Assembly (NCBI RefSeq): GCF_900117425.1
Contig: NZ_FPEH01000014.1
Span: forward strand, 62,001-126,000
Length of the DNA: 64,000 bases
Source: Novosphingobium sp. NDB2Meth1
Lineage (GTDB): Bacteria; Pseudomonadota; Alphaproteobacteria; Sphingomonadales; Sphingomonadaceae
Direction of reading: 5' to 3'
The notes under the pieces were generated by a model. That model was not told the DNA's origin and made no database searches. It saw only the letters and a list, made by a program, of their open reading frames with translations. The position numbers and the translations under genes were made by a program. Shown piece by piece: positions 27,576 through 35,076 of the stretch. The number at the start of each line of letters is the position of its first letter. Position 1 is the stretch's first letter.

Positions 27576-28529
27576 ATGGGGGCATGCGAGACGATCATCG
27601 AGGGCGTGATTCCGACCGGCGGGCTGCGGCTCGACCGGGCGCTCGCCGATGTCTCGGGCCTCTCGCGCGAGCGGATCAAGGCGCTGATGGACGAGGGGCG
27701 GGTTGCGCTGGCGGGCAAGACGGCGGCGCAGGCCTCGCTCAAGCCCGCCGAAGGGACGCCGTTCTCGATCCGCGTGCCCGAAGCCACACCGGCCGAGGCG
27801 GCGGCGCAGGATATTCCGCTGAGCGTGGTTTACGAGGACGCGCACCTCATCGTCGTCGACAAGCCGGCGGGGCTGGTGGTCCATCCGGCGGCGGGCAATC
27901 CCGATGGGACGCTGGTCAACGCGCTTTTGCATCATTGCCGGGGCCAGCTCTCGGGCATCGGCGGGGTGGCCCGGCCGGGGATCGTCCACCGGATCGACAA
28001 GGATACCTCCGGGCTGCTGGTCGTCGCCAAGACCGATGCGGCGCACGAGGGGCTGGCCAGGCAGTTTGCCGACCATTCGATCCACCGCGTCTATCAGGCG
28101 GTGACGACCGGGGTGCCGGTGCCGGCGGCGGGCACGGTGCGCGGGGCGATCGGGCGCAGCGAGCGGGATCGCAAGAAGATGGCGCTGGTCTCGGAAGGAC
28201 GCGGCAAGCACGCGGTGACGCACTACCGCACCATTGAAGTCTTGAGCGGCGCGGCACTGGTCGAATGCCGGCTCGAGACCGGGCGAACCCACCAGGTGCG
28301 CGTTCACCTTGCATCAATCGGCCATGCGCTAGTGGGGGATCCGGTCTATGGACGCACCTCTTCCCAGCACAAGCCCTTGCTCGCCCGGCTCGGCTTTCGC
28401 CGGCAGGCACTGCACGCCGCCGAGCTTGGCTTCATCCACCCGGCGAGCGGCGACTCGGTGCGCTTCGCCAGCCCGACGCCCGTCGATCTCAGGACGCTCA
28501 TCGTCGAACTGGGAGGGCACGGTGGCTGA
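27576..28529 (+). CDS. rluD: RluA/RluD-family ribosomal RNA pseudouridine synthase
   Basis: A 317-residue enzyme with an N-terminal S4 RNA-binding domain (about residues 16-62) and the RluA-type catalytic core. The signature HRIDKDTSGLL at 138-148 contains the catalytic Asp141, and the C-terminal block ETGRTHQVRVH is present. RluD makes pseudouridines in helix 69 of 23S rRNA; the S4 domain and length favour RluD over RluA, though RluC is not fully excluded. It sits upstream of rpoH, a linkage common in alphaproteobacteria. Confidence 0.88.
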   Translation: MGACETIIEGVIPTGGLRLDRALADVSGLSRERIKALMDEGRVALAGKTAAQASLKPAEGTPFSIRVPEATPAEAAAQDIPLSVVYEDAHLIVVDKPAGLVVHPAAGNPDGTLVNALLHHCRGQLSGIGGVARPGIVHRIDKDTSGLLVVAKTDAAHEGLARQFADHSIHRVYQAVTTGVPVPAAGTVRGAIGRSERDRKKMALVSEGRGKHAVTHYRTIEVLSGAALVECRLETGRTHQVRVHLASIGHALVGDPVYGRTSSQHKPLLARLGFRRQALHAAELGFIHPASGDSVRFASPTPVDLRTLIVELGGHGG

Positions 28530-28744
28530 CACTGCACTAGGGAACAAAGGTGCAATGCCCCAAAAACGCGCTGTATCGAACGGCGCTACGCGGGCGAATA
28601 GTTTTGCTGTGTGGCACGACTCGACCGGCTTGGATATATCGGAACAAGCCGCGAACGTATCGCGACACAGCCTTGGCCGGGTCAGGCCGATGAGGTTCGC
28701 GCCCCCTCCCTCTCCCAGCGGGCGCGGCGAAAGGATGTGTTCTG

Positions 28745-29647
28745 GTGTCTGAGAAGAAATCGACCGCGCTGGTCCCTGCCCTTGGCGGCGGTGAAGCGGG
28801 GCTCAATCGCTATCTCGCCGAGATCCGCAAGTTCCCCGTGCTCACGGCCGAGCAGGAATACATGCTCGCCAAGCGTTATCAGGAGCATGGCGATCCGGAG
28901 GCCGCTGCGCAGCTGGTGACCAGCCACCTGCGGCTCGTGGCCAAGATCGCCATGGGCTATCGCGGCTATGGCCTGCCGGTCAGCGAGCTGATCTCCGAAG
29001 GTAACATCGGCCTGATGCAGGGCGTCAAGAAGTTTGAGCCCGACCGCGGCTTCCGCCTCGCGACCTATGCGATGTGGTGGATCAAGGCTTCGATCCAGGA
29101 GTTCATCCTGCGCTCGTGGAGCCTCGTGAAGATGGGCACCACCGCGGCGCAGAAGAAGCTGTTCTTCAACCTCAGGCGGATGAAGAAGAACCTTGAGGCG
29201 TTCGAGGATTCGGATCTGCATCCGGACGACGTGAAGAAGATCGCGACCGACCTCGGCGTGTCCGAGACCGAAGTCGTCAACATGAACCGGCGCATGATGA
29301 TGGGCGGCGATGCCAGCCTCAACGTCTCGGTGCGCGAGGACGGCGAAGGTTCGTGGCAGGACTGGCTGGTCGACGACAGCCCGCTTCAGGACGAGACCGT
29401 GGCCGACGCCGAGGAAGCGCATCTGCGCCATGCCCTGCTGGTCGAGGCGATGGACAGCCTTTCAGAGCGTGAGCGTCATATCCTGACCGACCGGCGCCTG
29501 ATCGACGAGCCCAAGACGCTGGAGGAACTGAGCCAGGTCTACAACGTCAGCCGCGAACGCGTGCGCCAGATCGAGGTGCGCGCGTTCGAGAAGCTGCAGA
29601 AGGCGATGCAGCGCATCGCCGGCGAGCGGCATCTGCTGACGGCCTGA
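28745..29647 (+). CDS. rpoH: Heat-shock sigma factor RpoH (sigma-32)
   Basis: A 300-residue group 3 sigma factor. Regions 2.1-2.4 contain the helix TYAMWWIKASIQEFILRSWS. The RpoH box QKKLFFNLRRMKK at about 138-150 is diagnostic for sigma-32. Region 4 ends in the helix-turn-helix SRERVRQIEVRAFEKLQ. It directs transcription of chaperone and protease genes. The start is a GTG at 28745 with AAAGGA 10 nt upstream. A perfect hairpin plus T-run follows at 29672. The 215-bp region before it is non-coding and should carry the promoter. Confidence 0.96.
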   Translation: MSEKKSTALVPALGGGEAGLNRYLAEIRKFPVLTAEQEYMLAKRYQEHGDPEAAAQLVTSHLRLVAKIAMGYRGYGLPVSELISEGNIGLMQGVKKFEPDRGFRLATYAMWWIKASIQEFILRSWSLVKMGTTAAQKKLFFNLRRMKKNLEAFEDSDLHPDDVKKIATDLGVSETEVVNMNRRMMMGGDASLNVSVREDGEGSWQDWLVDDSPLQDETVADAEEAHLRHALLVEAMDSLSERERHILTDRRLIDEPKTLEELSQVYNVSRERVRQIEVRAFEKLQKAMQRIAGERHLLTA

Positions 29648-29671
29648 TCGGGCGGAGTTTGGATGCAAAGG

Positions 29672-29699
29672 CGGCCGGGGGTGACCCCGGCCGTTTTTT
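29672..29699 (+). terminator. Rho-independent terminator after rpoH
   Basis: CGGCCGGGG (29672-29680), loop GTGA, CCCCGGCCG (29685-29693), then six T. A perfect 9-bp stem placed 24 bp after the rpoH stop codon. Confidence 0.92.
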
Positions 29700-29718
29700 G
29701 TTTGAGGAGCCCTGCGCC

Positions 29719-29802
29719 GTTCGTTGTGGCAAGTGGAGCGAAGCAATCCAGGGGCGCAGTGCGTGACGCTCTGGGTTGCTTCGCTGCGCTCGCAATGACG
29801 AG
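29719..29802. repeat. Interspersed inverted repeat (GCGAAGCAA(T/C)CCAG family)
   Basis: The left arm contains GGAGCGAAGCAATCCAG (29735-29751) and the right arm CTGGGTTGCTTCGCTGCGCT (29771-29790). The arms can pair with few mismatches. Elements with these arms are widespread in sphingomonad genomes. Confidence 0.7.
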
Positions 29803-29804
29803 AT

Positions 29805-29862
29805 GTGGGTGACGCTGTGGGTGACGACGCGGGTGACGAGGCTTGGCTGACGAGGTGGCTGA
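29805..29862 (+). repeat. Degenerate 12-bp tandem repeat
   Basis: About four to five units related to GTGGGTGACGCT run in tandem (GTGGGTGACGCT, GTGGGTGACGAC, GCGGGTGACGAG and weaker copies), directly after the inverted repeat and just before the 3' end of the SDR gene. Confidence 0.6.
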
Positions 29863-29882
29863 AGAAGGCCGGGTGCGGCGCT

Positions 29883-30638
29883 TCAGTTGTGCCCGAAATC
29901 GCGGTTCAGCACGGCGAACGCGGCGGCGTAGCGGCCTTCGGCTTCGGCATTGCGCAAGAACAGGACGTTGGGGACGAGGATTTCCGCCGGCGTCGGCTGC
30001 TGCTCGAACAGCGCCATGGTCTGGTCGATGAAGGTCTCCAGCGGCAGGTAGTTCGCGCGGGTGGACTGGCCGGGGGTGAGGTCGGTCTGCACCGCGGGCG
30101 GGGCGAGTTCGATCACTTCGACCTGGCCCGCCAACTGATGGCGCAGCGACTGGCTGTAGGAATGAATCGCGGCCTTGGTGGCGTTGTAGGTGGGCGTGAC
30201 GGCCATCGGCACGAAAGCGAGACCGGAGGAGACCATAACGACGGCGGCATGGTCCTGCGCTTTGAGATGAGTGATCAGCGCATCGGTCAGGCGGATCGGA
30301 GCCGTCAGGTTGGTCGCGATCGTCGCCTCGACATCGCCCATGTCGCGCGGGGCGGTGAGGTCTTCGAAGCGCATGATGCCCGCGTTGTTGACGAGGATGT
30401 TGAGCGCGGGAAACTCGGCGGTGATGCCGGCTGCGCAAGCGATGATGGCAGCCGGGTCGGTCACGTCAAGCACGCGGGCGTGGAGATTGGGCCGGCCCGC
30501 GATGGTTTCCTCGAGGCTCGCGAGGGTGCGCCCGGTGACGATGACCGTATTGCCGGCATCGTGCCAGCGCTGGGCGAGACGGCGGCCGATGCCGGTGCCG
30601 CCGCCGGAAAGGAGGATGGTGTTGCCGGAGATCTTCAT
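29883..30638 (-). CDS. Short-chain dehydrogenase (DltE-like)
   Basis: A 251-residue SDR. It opens with an unusual cofactor motif GGGTGIGR (12-19) preceded by LLS, typical of the DltE-like subgroup. The NNAG motif is near 88-91, a catalytic Ser lies in MVSSGLAF, and YNATK gives Tyr and Lys of the active site. It is divergent from an HxlR-type regulator that starts 108 bp away, an arrangement that points to induction by a small toxic or redox-active molecule. The substrate is unknown. Confidence 0.85.
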   Translation of the reverse strand: MKISGNTILLSGGGTGIGRRLAQRWHDAGNTVIVTGRTLASLEETIAGRPNLHARVLDVTDPAAIIACAAGITAEFPALNILVNNAGIMRFEDLTAPRDMGDVEATIATNLTAPIRLTDALITHLKAQDHAAVVMVSSGLAFVPMAVTPTYNATKAAIHSYSQSLRHQLAGQVEVIELAPPAVQTDLTPGQSTRANYLPLETFIDQTMALFEQQPTPAEILVPNVLFLRNAEAEGRYAAAFAVLNRDFGHN

Positions 30639-30745
30639 GGGCGCGAATCCAGTGCTTGCGGGGTCGATGGCGCTGTTCTAGTCCTGTGCTCTCTTTTGGA
30701 AAGTAGGCACCTTTTTGTGCGGTACTAACTGCGGAGTAAGTGTCG

Positions 30746-31120
30746 ATGCGCAGCGAAGCGGAGGTGATGGCCGACGAGCGGGTCAGCGCGCTGGTCGATG
30801 ATCTGATCGGGCGGGTGGCGGACAAGTGGACCATGCTGGTGCTTGAAGCACTGGAGGAGCATGGGCTCCAGCGCTTCACCCAGCTGGGGCGGCGCGTGCC
30901 CGGCATCAGCCAGAAGATGCTGACGCAGACCTTGCGCCAGATGGAGCGCGACGGGCTGGTCGAGCGGACGGTGCATCCGGTGGTGCCGCCGCACGTCGAC
31001 TACTGCCTGACCTCGCTCGGCAGCAGCCTCAGCGAGGCGTTCTGCGGCGTGTGGCTGTGGGCCGAGGCGAATCTGCGCAAGGTGGAGGCGGCGCGGACCG
31101 CATTCGATCGGCGCGAATGA
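30746..31120 (+). CDS. HxlR-family transcriptional regulator
   Basis: A 124-residue winged-helix regulator of the HxlR family. The conserved core is DLIGRVADKWTMLVLEALEE, followed by RRVPGISQKMLTQTLRQMER and a wing ending in LTSLGSSL. An ATG at 30746 has GGAG about 9 nt upstream; a GTG two codons earlier (30740) is an alternative. It probably represses the divergent SDR gene. HxlR proteins often answer to aldehydes, quinones or disulfide stress; this one has few Cys, so the signal is unclear. Confidence 0.85.
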   Translation: MRSEAEVMADERVSALVDDLIGRVADKWTMLVLEALEEHGLQRFTQLGRRVPGISQKMLTQTLRQMERDGLVERTVHPVVPPHVDYCLTSLGSSLSEAFCGVWLWAEANLRKVEAARTAFDRRE

Positions 31121-31208
31121 TGCACAGGGAATCGACCTGCATGTGCTAGTGCAAACCCGTTCCGCACCCGATTGCAAGCCGCGCCGCGCCGGGTAATATT
31201 CGCGCCCG

Positions 31209-31943
31209 ATGGATGATGAACTGAAACAGCTGCGGAATGAAGGCTACTTTCCCGCGCGCCGCCGCCGCCCGGGTCTGCTGTATCAATCTGCCTGGCTGCT
31301 GACACGGCTGGTCGCGGCGTTCCTGTTCCTCAGCGTGACGATGGTGGTGGTCTACCGCTTCGTGCCGGTGCCCGTCACGCTGACGATGATCTTCGATCCC
31401 AACGGCATCACCAAGGAATGGGTGCCGCTTTCCCGGATCGACCGCAACATGGTCGATGCCGCGATTGCCGGCGAGGACGGCAAGTTCTGCGAGCACCACG
31501 GATTCGATCAGGAGGCGATCCTGAAAGCATGGGAACGCAACCAGCAAGGCGGGCGCATTCGCGGCGGCTCCACGATCAGCCAGCAGACCGCCAAGAACGT
31601 GTTCCTGTGGCAGGGTGGCGGCTATCTCAGGAAGGCGCTGGAGGCCTGGTTCACCGTGCTGATCGAGACGATCTGGGGCAAGCGGCGGATCATGGAAGTC
31701 TACCTCAATGTCGCCGAGACGGGGATCGGGACTTATGGCGTCGAGGCCGGGGCGCAGCGCTATTACAGGAAATCCGCCGCGCAGCTGAGCCGGGTCGAGG
31801 CGGCGCGGATTGCTGCGGCCTTCCCGCAGCCCAAAGTGCGCGCGGTGACGGGGGCGACCGGCTTCACGCGGCGCCATGGCAACGTGATTGCCAAGCGGGT
31901 CACGACGGTGCGCGCGGACTACGACACCTGCGTTTATCAATAG
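31209..31943 (+). CDS. mtgA: Monofunctional peptidoglycan glycosyltransferase
   Basis: A 244-residue inner-membrane enzyme of glycosyltransferase family 51 that polymerises lipid II into glycan strands. A single membrane helix lies at about 27-50. The catalytic Glu89 sits in the motif AGEDGKFCEHHGFD, and the second block RGGSTISQQTAKN follows with the usual spacing. The third, KRRIMEVYLNVAE, is complete. There is no transpeptidase domain, so it is the MtgA type. It lies downstream of the HxlR gene with about 90 bp between them. Confidence 0.95.
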   Translation: MDDELKQLRNEGYFPARRRRPGLLYQSAWLLTRLVAAFLFLSVTMVVVYRFVPVPVTLTMIFDPNGITKEWVPLSRIDRNMVDAAIAGEDGKFCEHHGFDQEAILKAWERNQQGGRIRGGSTISQQTAKNVFLWQGGGYLRKALEAWFTVLIETIWGKRRIMEVYLNVAETGIGTYGVEAGAQRYYRKSAAQLSRVEAARIAAAFPQPKVRAVTGATGFTRRHGNVIAKRVTTVRADYDTCVYQ

Positions 31944-31995
31944 GGGCGCCTCCGGGCGCACTGTGCTTGACTGGCGGGCGAGAGGAGATTTCGCC

Positions 31996-32349
31996 ATGCC
32001 GCAGGTCGTCATCCACGCCTATCTGGAGTTTGCCGACGAGGCCACGCGGGATGAAGCGGTGCGGGCGACGGGCCCGATCCAGTGGAAGACGCGCACCGAG
32101 GAGCCCGGCTGCCTCGAGTATTGCTTTGCCGCCGATCCCTGCGTACCGAACCGGGTGACAGTGCACGAGCTGTGGGAGGACCATGCCTCGCTCGTCGCGC
32201 ATTTCCAGCACACCTATTATGCGCAGATGCGCGATGCGCTCGTCGGGCTGGGGCCAACAGCGACGTGGAACCGGATGTACGAAGTGAGCCGTGATTCGCC
32301 CGTGTACCGGGCGGACGGCGCGGTGCGCACCGTCCTGTTCGACGACTAG
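31996..32349 (+). CDS. Antibiotic biosynthesis monooxygenase (ABM) fold protein
   Basis: A 117-residue small dimeric alpha-beta barrel protein of the ABM/quinol monooxygenase type. It shows the pattern of a first strand (VIHAYLEF), EEPGCLEYCFAADP and VTVHELWEDHASLVAHF, which marks the family. The ATG at 31996 has GAGGAG about 8 nt upstream. The C-terminal 20 residues are an extension beyond the domain. The stop overlaps the convergent phosphatase gene by 4 bp. Function could be oxidation of a quinol-like compound or simple ligand binding. Confidence 0.8.
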   Translation: MPQVVIHAYLEFADEATRDEAVRATGPIQWKTRTEEPGCLEYCFAADPCVPNRVTVHELWEDHASLVAHFQHTYYAQMRDALVGLGPTATWNRMYEVSRDSPVYRADGAVRTVLFDD

Positions 32350-33134
32350 GCCGCTTCCGCTGCCGGTTCGCCTTGCACCGAAATCAGCCAGCGCGCGGTT
32401 CCTTCGAGACCGATGGCTGAAAGCAGGCCGGAAGAATAGGCGCCCGTATCGAGACTGATGCGCAGCGGCGAGACGTGCGGGGTCTCGAGGATCGTGTGGC
32501 CATGGACGACCGCGAAATTGCGCGTTTCCGGGCCTTCGATGAACTCGCCGCGGATCCAGCGCAAGTCCGAGACCTTCTGCTCCTCGAGCGGAACGCCCGG
32601 GCGCACACCGGCATGCACGAAGACGTAGTCGCCGATCTGGATACGGTCTTCCATCGACATCATGAACTCGACATCTTCCGCCGGAACCACCTCGCGCATG
32701 ATTGCGCGCAATTCCTCGAGCGTGGCGCGGCTGTAGACGTCGGGCTCGATGGGGTAGCTGAGCAAGGTTTCGCGTCCGCCATGGCGGAGGAAATGGCGCA
32801 GCGTATCATCGCGCTCGAAGCTGCCGAGGAACATTTCCTCGTGATTGCCGGCAAGGATGCGCACCTTCCGGCGCTTGGCCCATTCGCGTGCGGTGGCGAT
32901 CACGCCCGCGCTGTCCGGCCCACGATCGACAAGGTCGCCAAGCAGGATGACAGTCGTATCCGCAGCGGGGCGACCGACTTCATCGGCTTCGATCCGCGCG
33001 ATCATCCGGCACAGCAAGTCGTAGCGGCCGTGTATATCGCCGATCGCGTAGACGCGCTGACCGTCCGGGACCGATGGAGTCACCTCCGGCTCGGTGCGGT
33101 AGTCGAGAAGGGAACGCAGCAGTTTGAGCATCAA
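32346..33134 (-). CDS. Metallophosphoesterase, bacterial Ser/Thr protein phosphatase (PrpE/ApaH-like)
   Basis: A 262-residue calcineurin-type phosphoesterase. All metal motifs are visible: GDIHG at 32-36, GDLVDRG at 66-72, GNHEE at 96-100, then VHAG and VHGHT in the second half. Proteins like this hydrolyse phosphoserine/threonine or dinucleoside polyphosphates; the two cannot be told apart here. Two consecutive ATGs at 33134 and 33131 are possible starts. It is convergent with the ABM gene. Confidence 0.88.
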   Translation of the reverse strand: MMLKLLRSLLDYRTEPEVTPSVPDGQRVYAIGDIHGRYDLLCRMIARIEADEVGRPAADTTVILLGDLVDRGPDSAGVIATAREWAKRRKVRILAGNHEEMFLGSFERDDTLRHFLRHGGRETLLSYPIEPDVYSRATLEELRAIMREVVPAEDVEFMMSMEDRIQIGDYVFVHAGVRPGVPLEEQKVSDLRWIRGEFIEGPETRNFAVVHGHTILETPHVSPLRISLDTGAYSSGLLSAIGLEGTARWLISVQGEPAAEAA

Positions 33135-33295
33135 TAACCGGCCTGACTAAAGATATATGGGCCTTCGTTTTGGCCATACAAGGCGAGCGTGTTGCATGGT
33201 GCGGAATTGCAACAGACCGTGGGAAAGGCGCGACCAGCCGTTGGCACGCTCTGGTGCGGGCGGAACGACGCGAACCACGGAACAAGGGAACCCGC

Positions 33296-33520
33296 ATGCG
33301 TATGTCCAGCAAGGCCCTCATGGCCGCAACCTTTGCTGCCCTGTGCCTCGCCGTAGCGGCGCCCGTGCAGAACGTGCTCAACTGTAACTTCACGTCGCCC
33401 CATCGCGGCAATACCTATGTCTATGCCGAGCTGGGCTGCGCGATCCTGGGCACTCCGTTGAGCGTCCATTCGCACATCGCGCACACCGGCGGCGGCTTCC
33501 CGAAGGAATCCACCGATTAG
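33296..33520 (+). CDS. Small hypothetical exported protein
   Basis: A 74-residue frame starting MRMSSKALMAATFAALCLAV, a clear signal peptide, with cleavage expected near AAPV. The mature part is about 50 residues with two Cys (LNCNF and LGCAI) that could form a disulfide. No family is recognised. An AAGGGA site lies about 8 nt before the ATG at 33296. It stands between two minus-strand genes, and a second short frame follows at 33584. Confidence 0.45.
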   Translation: MRMSSKALMAATFAALCLAVAAPVQNVLNCNFTSPHRGNTYVYAELGCAILGTPLSVHSHIAHTGGGFPKESTD

Positions 33521-33583
33521 AACGTCGGGATTACCGCAAGGTATATGAACCTCGCGCTCAATGCCTGAGTAGTCGGCACATGC

Positions 33584-33718
33584 ATGACCCGCAGCGACTT
33601 TGCCGGGCGCGGTCTGTGCAGCCGTGCCTCCTCGCCCGCCCTGATCGCGGCGTGCTCGAACGTCTACTTCCGCACGACCAAGCCGGTCGGCGTGGTCTCG
33701 CTGACCGCCTCGTTCTGA
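33584..33718 (+). CDS. Very short frame, possibly a gene relic
   Basis: A 44-residue frame (starts MTRSDFAGRGL, ends VSLTASF) in the gap between the small exported protein and the SIMPL gene. It has no good ribosome binding site and no recognised family. It may be the 3' end of a degraded gene related to its neighbour, or chance. Confidence 0.2.
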   Translation: MTRSDFAGRGLCSRASSPALIAACSNVYFRTTKPVGVVSLTASF

Positions 33719-33734
33719 GCCCGTTGCAGTTCGG

Positions 33735-34499
33735 TCAGCGCAGATAGAAATCGATCGTGGTGACGACGCGGACTTTCTTGAACGGCGTGTCCGACACACC
33801 CCAGCCGCCGCCGCCATCCCCGTCGCGCGCGCTGACTTCGAAGTAGCCCTGCGTCGCGTTCTTGATTCCGCCGACGCCGGTGCCGCTGTCTTTGGCGAAC
33901 TGTTCGGCGGACCGGCGGGCGTCCTTGGTCGCCTCGGCCACCATGGCGGGCTTGATCTTGTCGAGCCCGGTGAAGGTATAGGCCATGCCGGACCCTTCCT
34001 CGAGCATCACGCCGCGCCGGACGAGGTCGAACTGGCGGCGCACGGCATCCTGCGCGCGGCGGATGTCGGTGGTGCGCAGCGCCATGCGCTGGCGGACGGT
34101 GAAACGCGTAACGCCGTTGTCGGTGCTGGTGCTGACGTTGACGCCGGTCGGCTGGAGTGCTTCGGCGGGGAAGCCGAGGCCGGCGAAGAAGGCGCGGATT
34201 TCCTGGCTGTCGTGATCGACGCTGGCCTGCGCGCTGCCCATGTCTTCGGCCGTGGCGGAGTAGGCGATGGTCCAGGTGGCGAGATCGGCGGTCACTTCGC
34301 GCTCGGCAAGGCCGCGCACGGTGACGGCACGGTCCGCCTCCCGGCTGCGGCGCAGGCCGTCGCCGAGGAGATAGCCGCCGACAACCATGCCGACCGCAAG
34401 CACGCCGGCAGCGGCCAGCATCGGGCGCGCAATGCCTGACGGGGCGAGGCGGCCAAGAAAGGATTGGGAATCGGCGGCGGGCTCACTATCGGTAGTCAT
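33735..34499 (-). CDS. SIMPL domain (DUF541) periplasmic protein
   Basis: A 254-residue protein with an N-terminal membrane anchor (about residues 26-47) followed by the SIMPL/DUF541 domain (about 58-254; VTVRGLAEREVTADLATWTI start). The family is linked to oxidative-stress protection and periplasmic assemblies (YggE-like), with no known chemistry. The ATG at 34499 gives the membrane anchor a normal position; the longer in-frame extension to 34979 is antisense to the glyoxalase gene and rejected. It is divergent from that gene. Confidence 0.85.
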   Translation of the reverse strand: MTTDSEPAADSQSFLGRLAPSGIARPMLAAAGVLAVGMVVGGYLLGDGLRRSREADRAVTVRGLAEREVTADLATWTIAYSATAEDMGSAQASVDHDSQEIRAFFAGLGFPAEALQPTGVNVSTSTDNGVTRFTVRQRMALRTTDIRRAQDAVRRQFDLVRRGVMLEEGSGMAYTFTGLDKIKPAMVAEATKDARRSAEQFAKDSGTGVGGIKNATQGYFEVSARDGDGGGGWGVSDTPFKKVRVVTTIDFYLR

Positions 34500-34592
34500 G
34501 GCTGCATGGTCTCCCTGTCGGGCGTCTCGCCCTGCGATGAACTGTGCGATTCTGTCGATGAACCGAGTTTGAATGACCAAGGAGACACTACG

Positions 34593-35030
34593 GTGACCAA
34601 GTTCCTCCATGCGATGATCCGCGTGACCGACCCGGAGGCGACGATCGCCTTCTTCGAACTCTTCGGCGTGAAGGAAGTTCGCCGGTTCTCCAGCGAGAAG
34701 GGCCGCTTCACGCTGATTTTCCTTGCGGCGCCGGGCGAGGAAGGCGTGGCCGAGGTCGAGCTGACCTACAACTGGCCGCCCGAAGACGGCAGCGCGGGCG
34801 AAGTATACACCGGCGGGCGCAACTTCGGCCACCTCGCCTACCGGGTGAGCAACATCTACGAGACTTGCGCGAAGATCCACGCGGCGGGCCACATCATCCA
34901 CCGTCCCCCGCGCGATGGGCACATGGCCTTCGTGAAGAGCCCCGACGGCATCTCGATCGAGTTGCTGCAGGATGGCCACCTCGAACCCGCCGAGCCGTGG
35001 GCGAGCATGGAGAATACCGGCAGCTGGTGA
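34593..35030 (+). CDS. gloA: Glyoxalase I-type VOC metalloprotein
   Basis: A 145-residue protein of the VOC fold. The four metal ligands of lactoylglutathione lyase are in place: His6, Glu56 (VELTYN), His80 (FGHLAYRV) and Glu123 (SIELLQ). It should convert the methylglyoxal-glutathione adduct to S-lactoylglutathione in the cytoplasm. The start is a GTG at 34593 with AAGGAG 8 nt before it; this gives the family N-terminus. It stands alone between the SIMPL gene and the RND efflux genes. Confidence 0.9.
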   Translation: MTKFLHAMIRVTDPEATIAFFELFGVKEVRRFSSEKGRFTLIFLAAPGEEGVAEVELTYNWPPEDGSAGEVYTGGRNFGHLAYRVSNIYETCAKIHAAGHIIHRPPRDGHMAFVKSPDGISIELLQDGHLEPAEPWASMENTGSW

Positions 35031-35050
35031 GGGCCGTTCCCCTCTCCCAA

Positions 35051-35074
35051 CCCTCTCCCCTCAAGGGGAGAGGG
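35051..35074. terminator. Hairpin between convergent glyoxalase and RND genes
   Basis: CCCTCTCCCC (35051-35060), loop TCAA, GGGGAGAGGG (35065-35074): a perfect 10-bp stem. It has no T-run, so it may be a bidirectional barrier or a repeat (CCCTCTCCC copies occur next to it). Confidence 0.5.
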
Positions 35075-35076
35075 CT

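Noticed and set aside
33735..34979. Long N-terminal extension of the SIMPL protein
   Set aside because: The extra 160 codons are antisense to the glyoxalase gene; the ATG at 34499 gives the normal membrane anchor.
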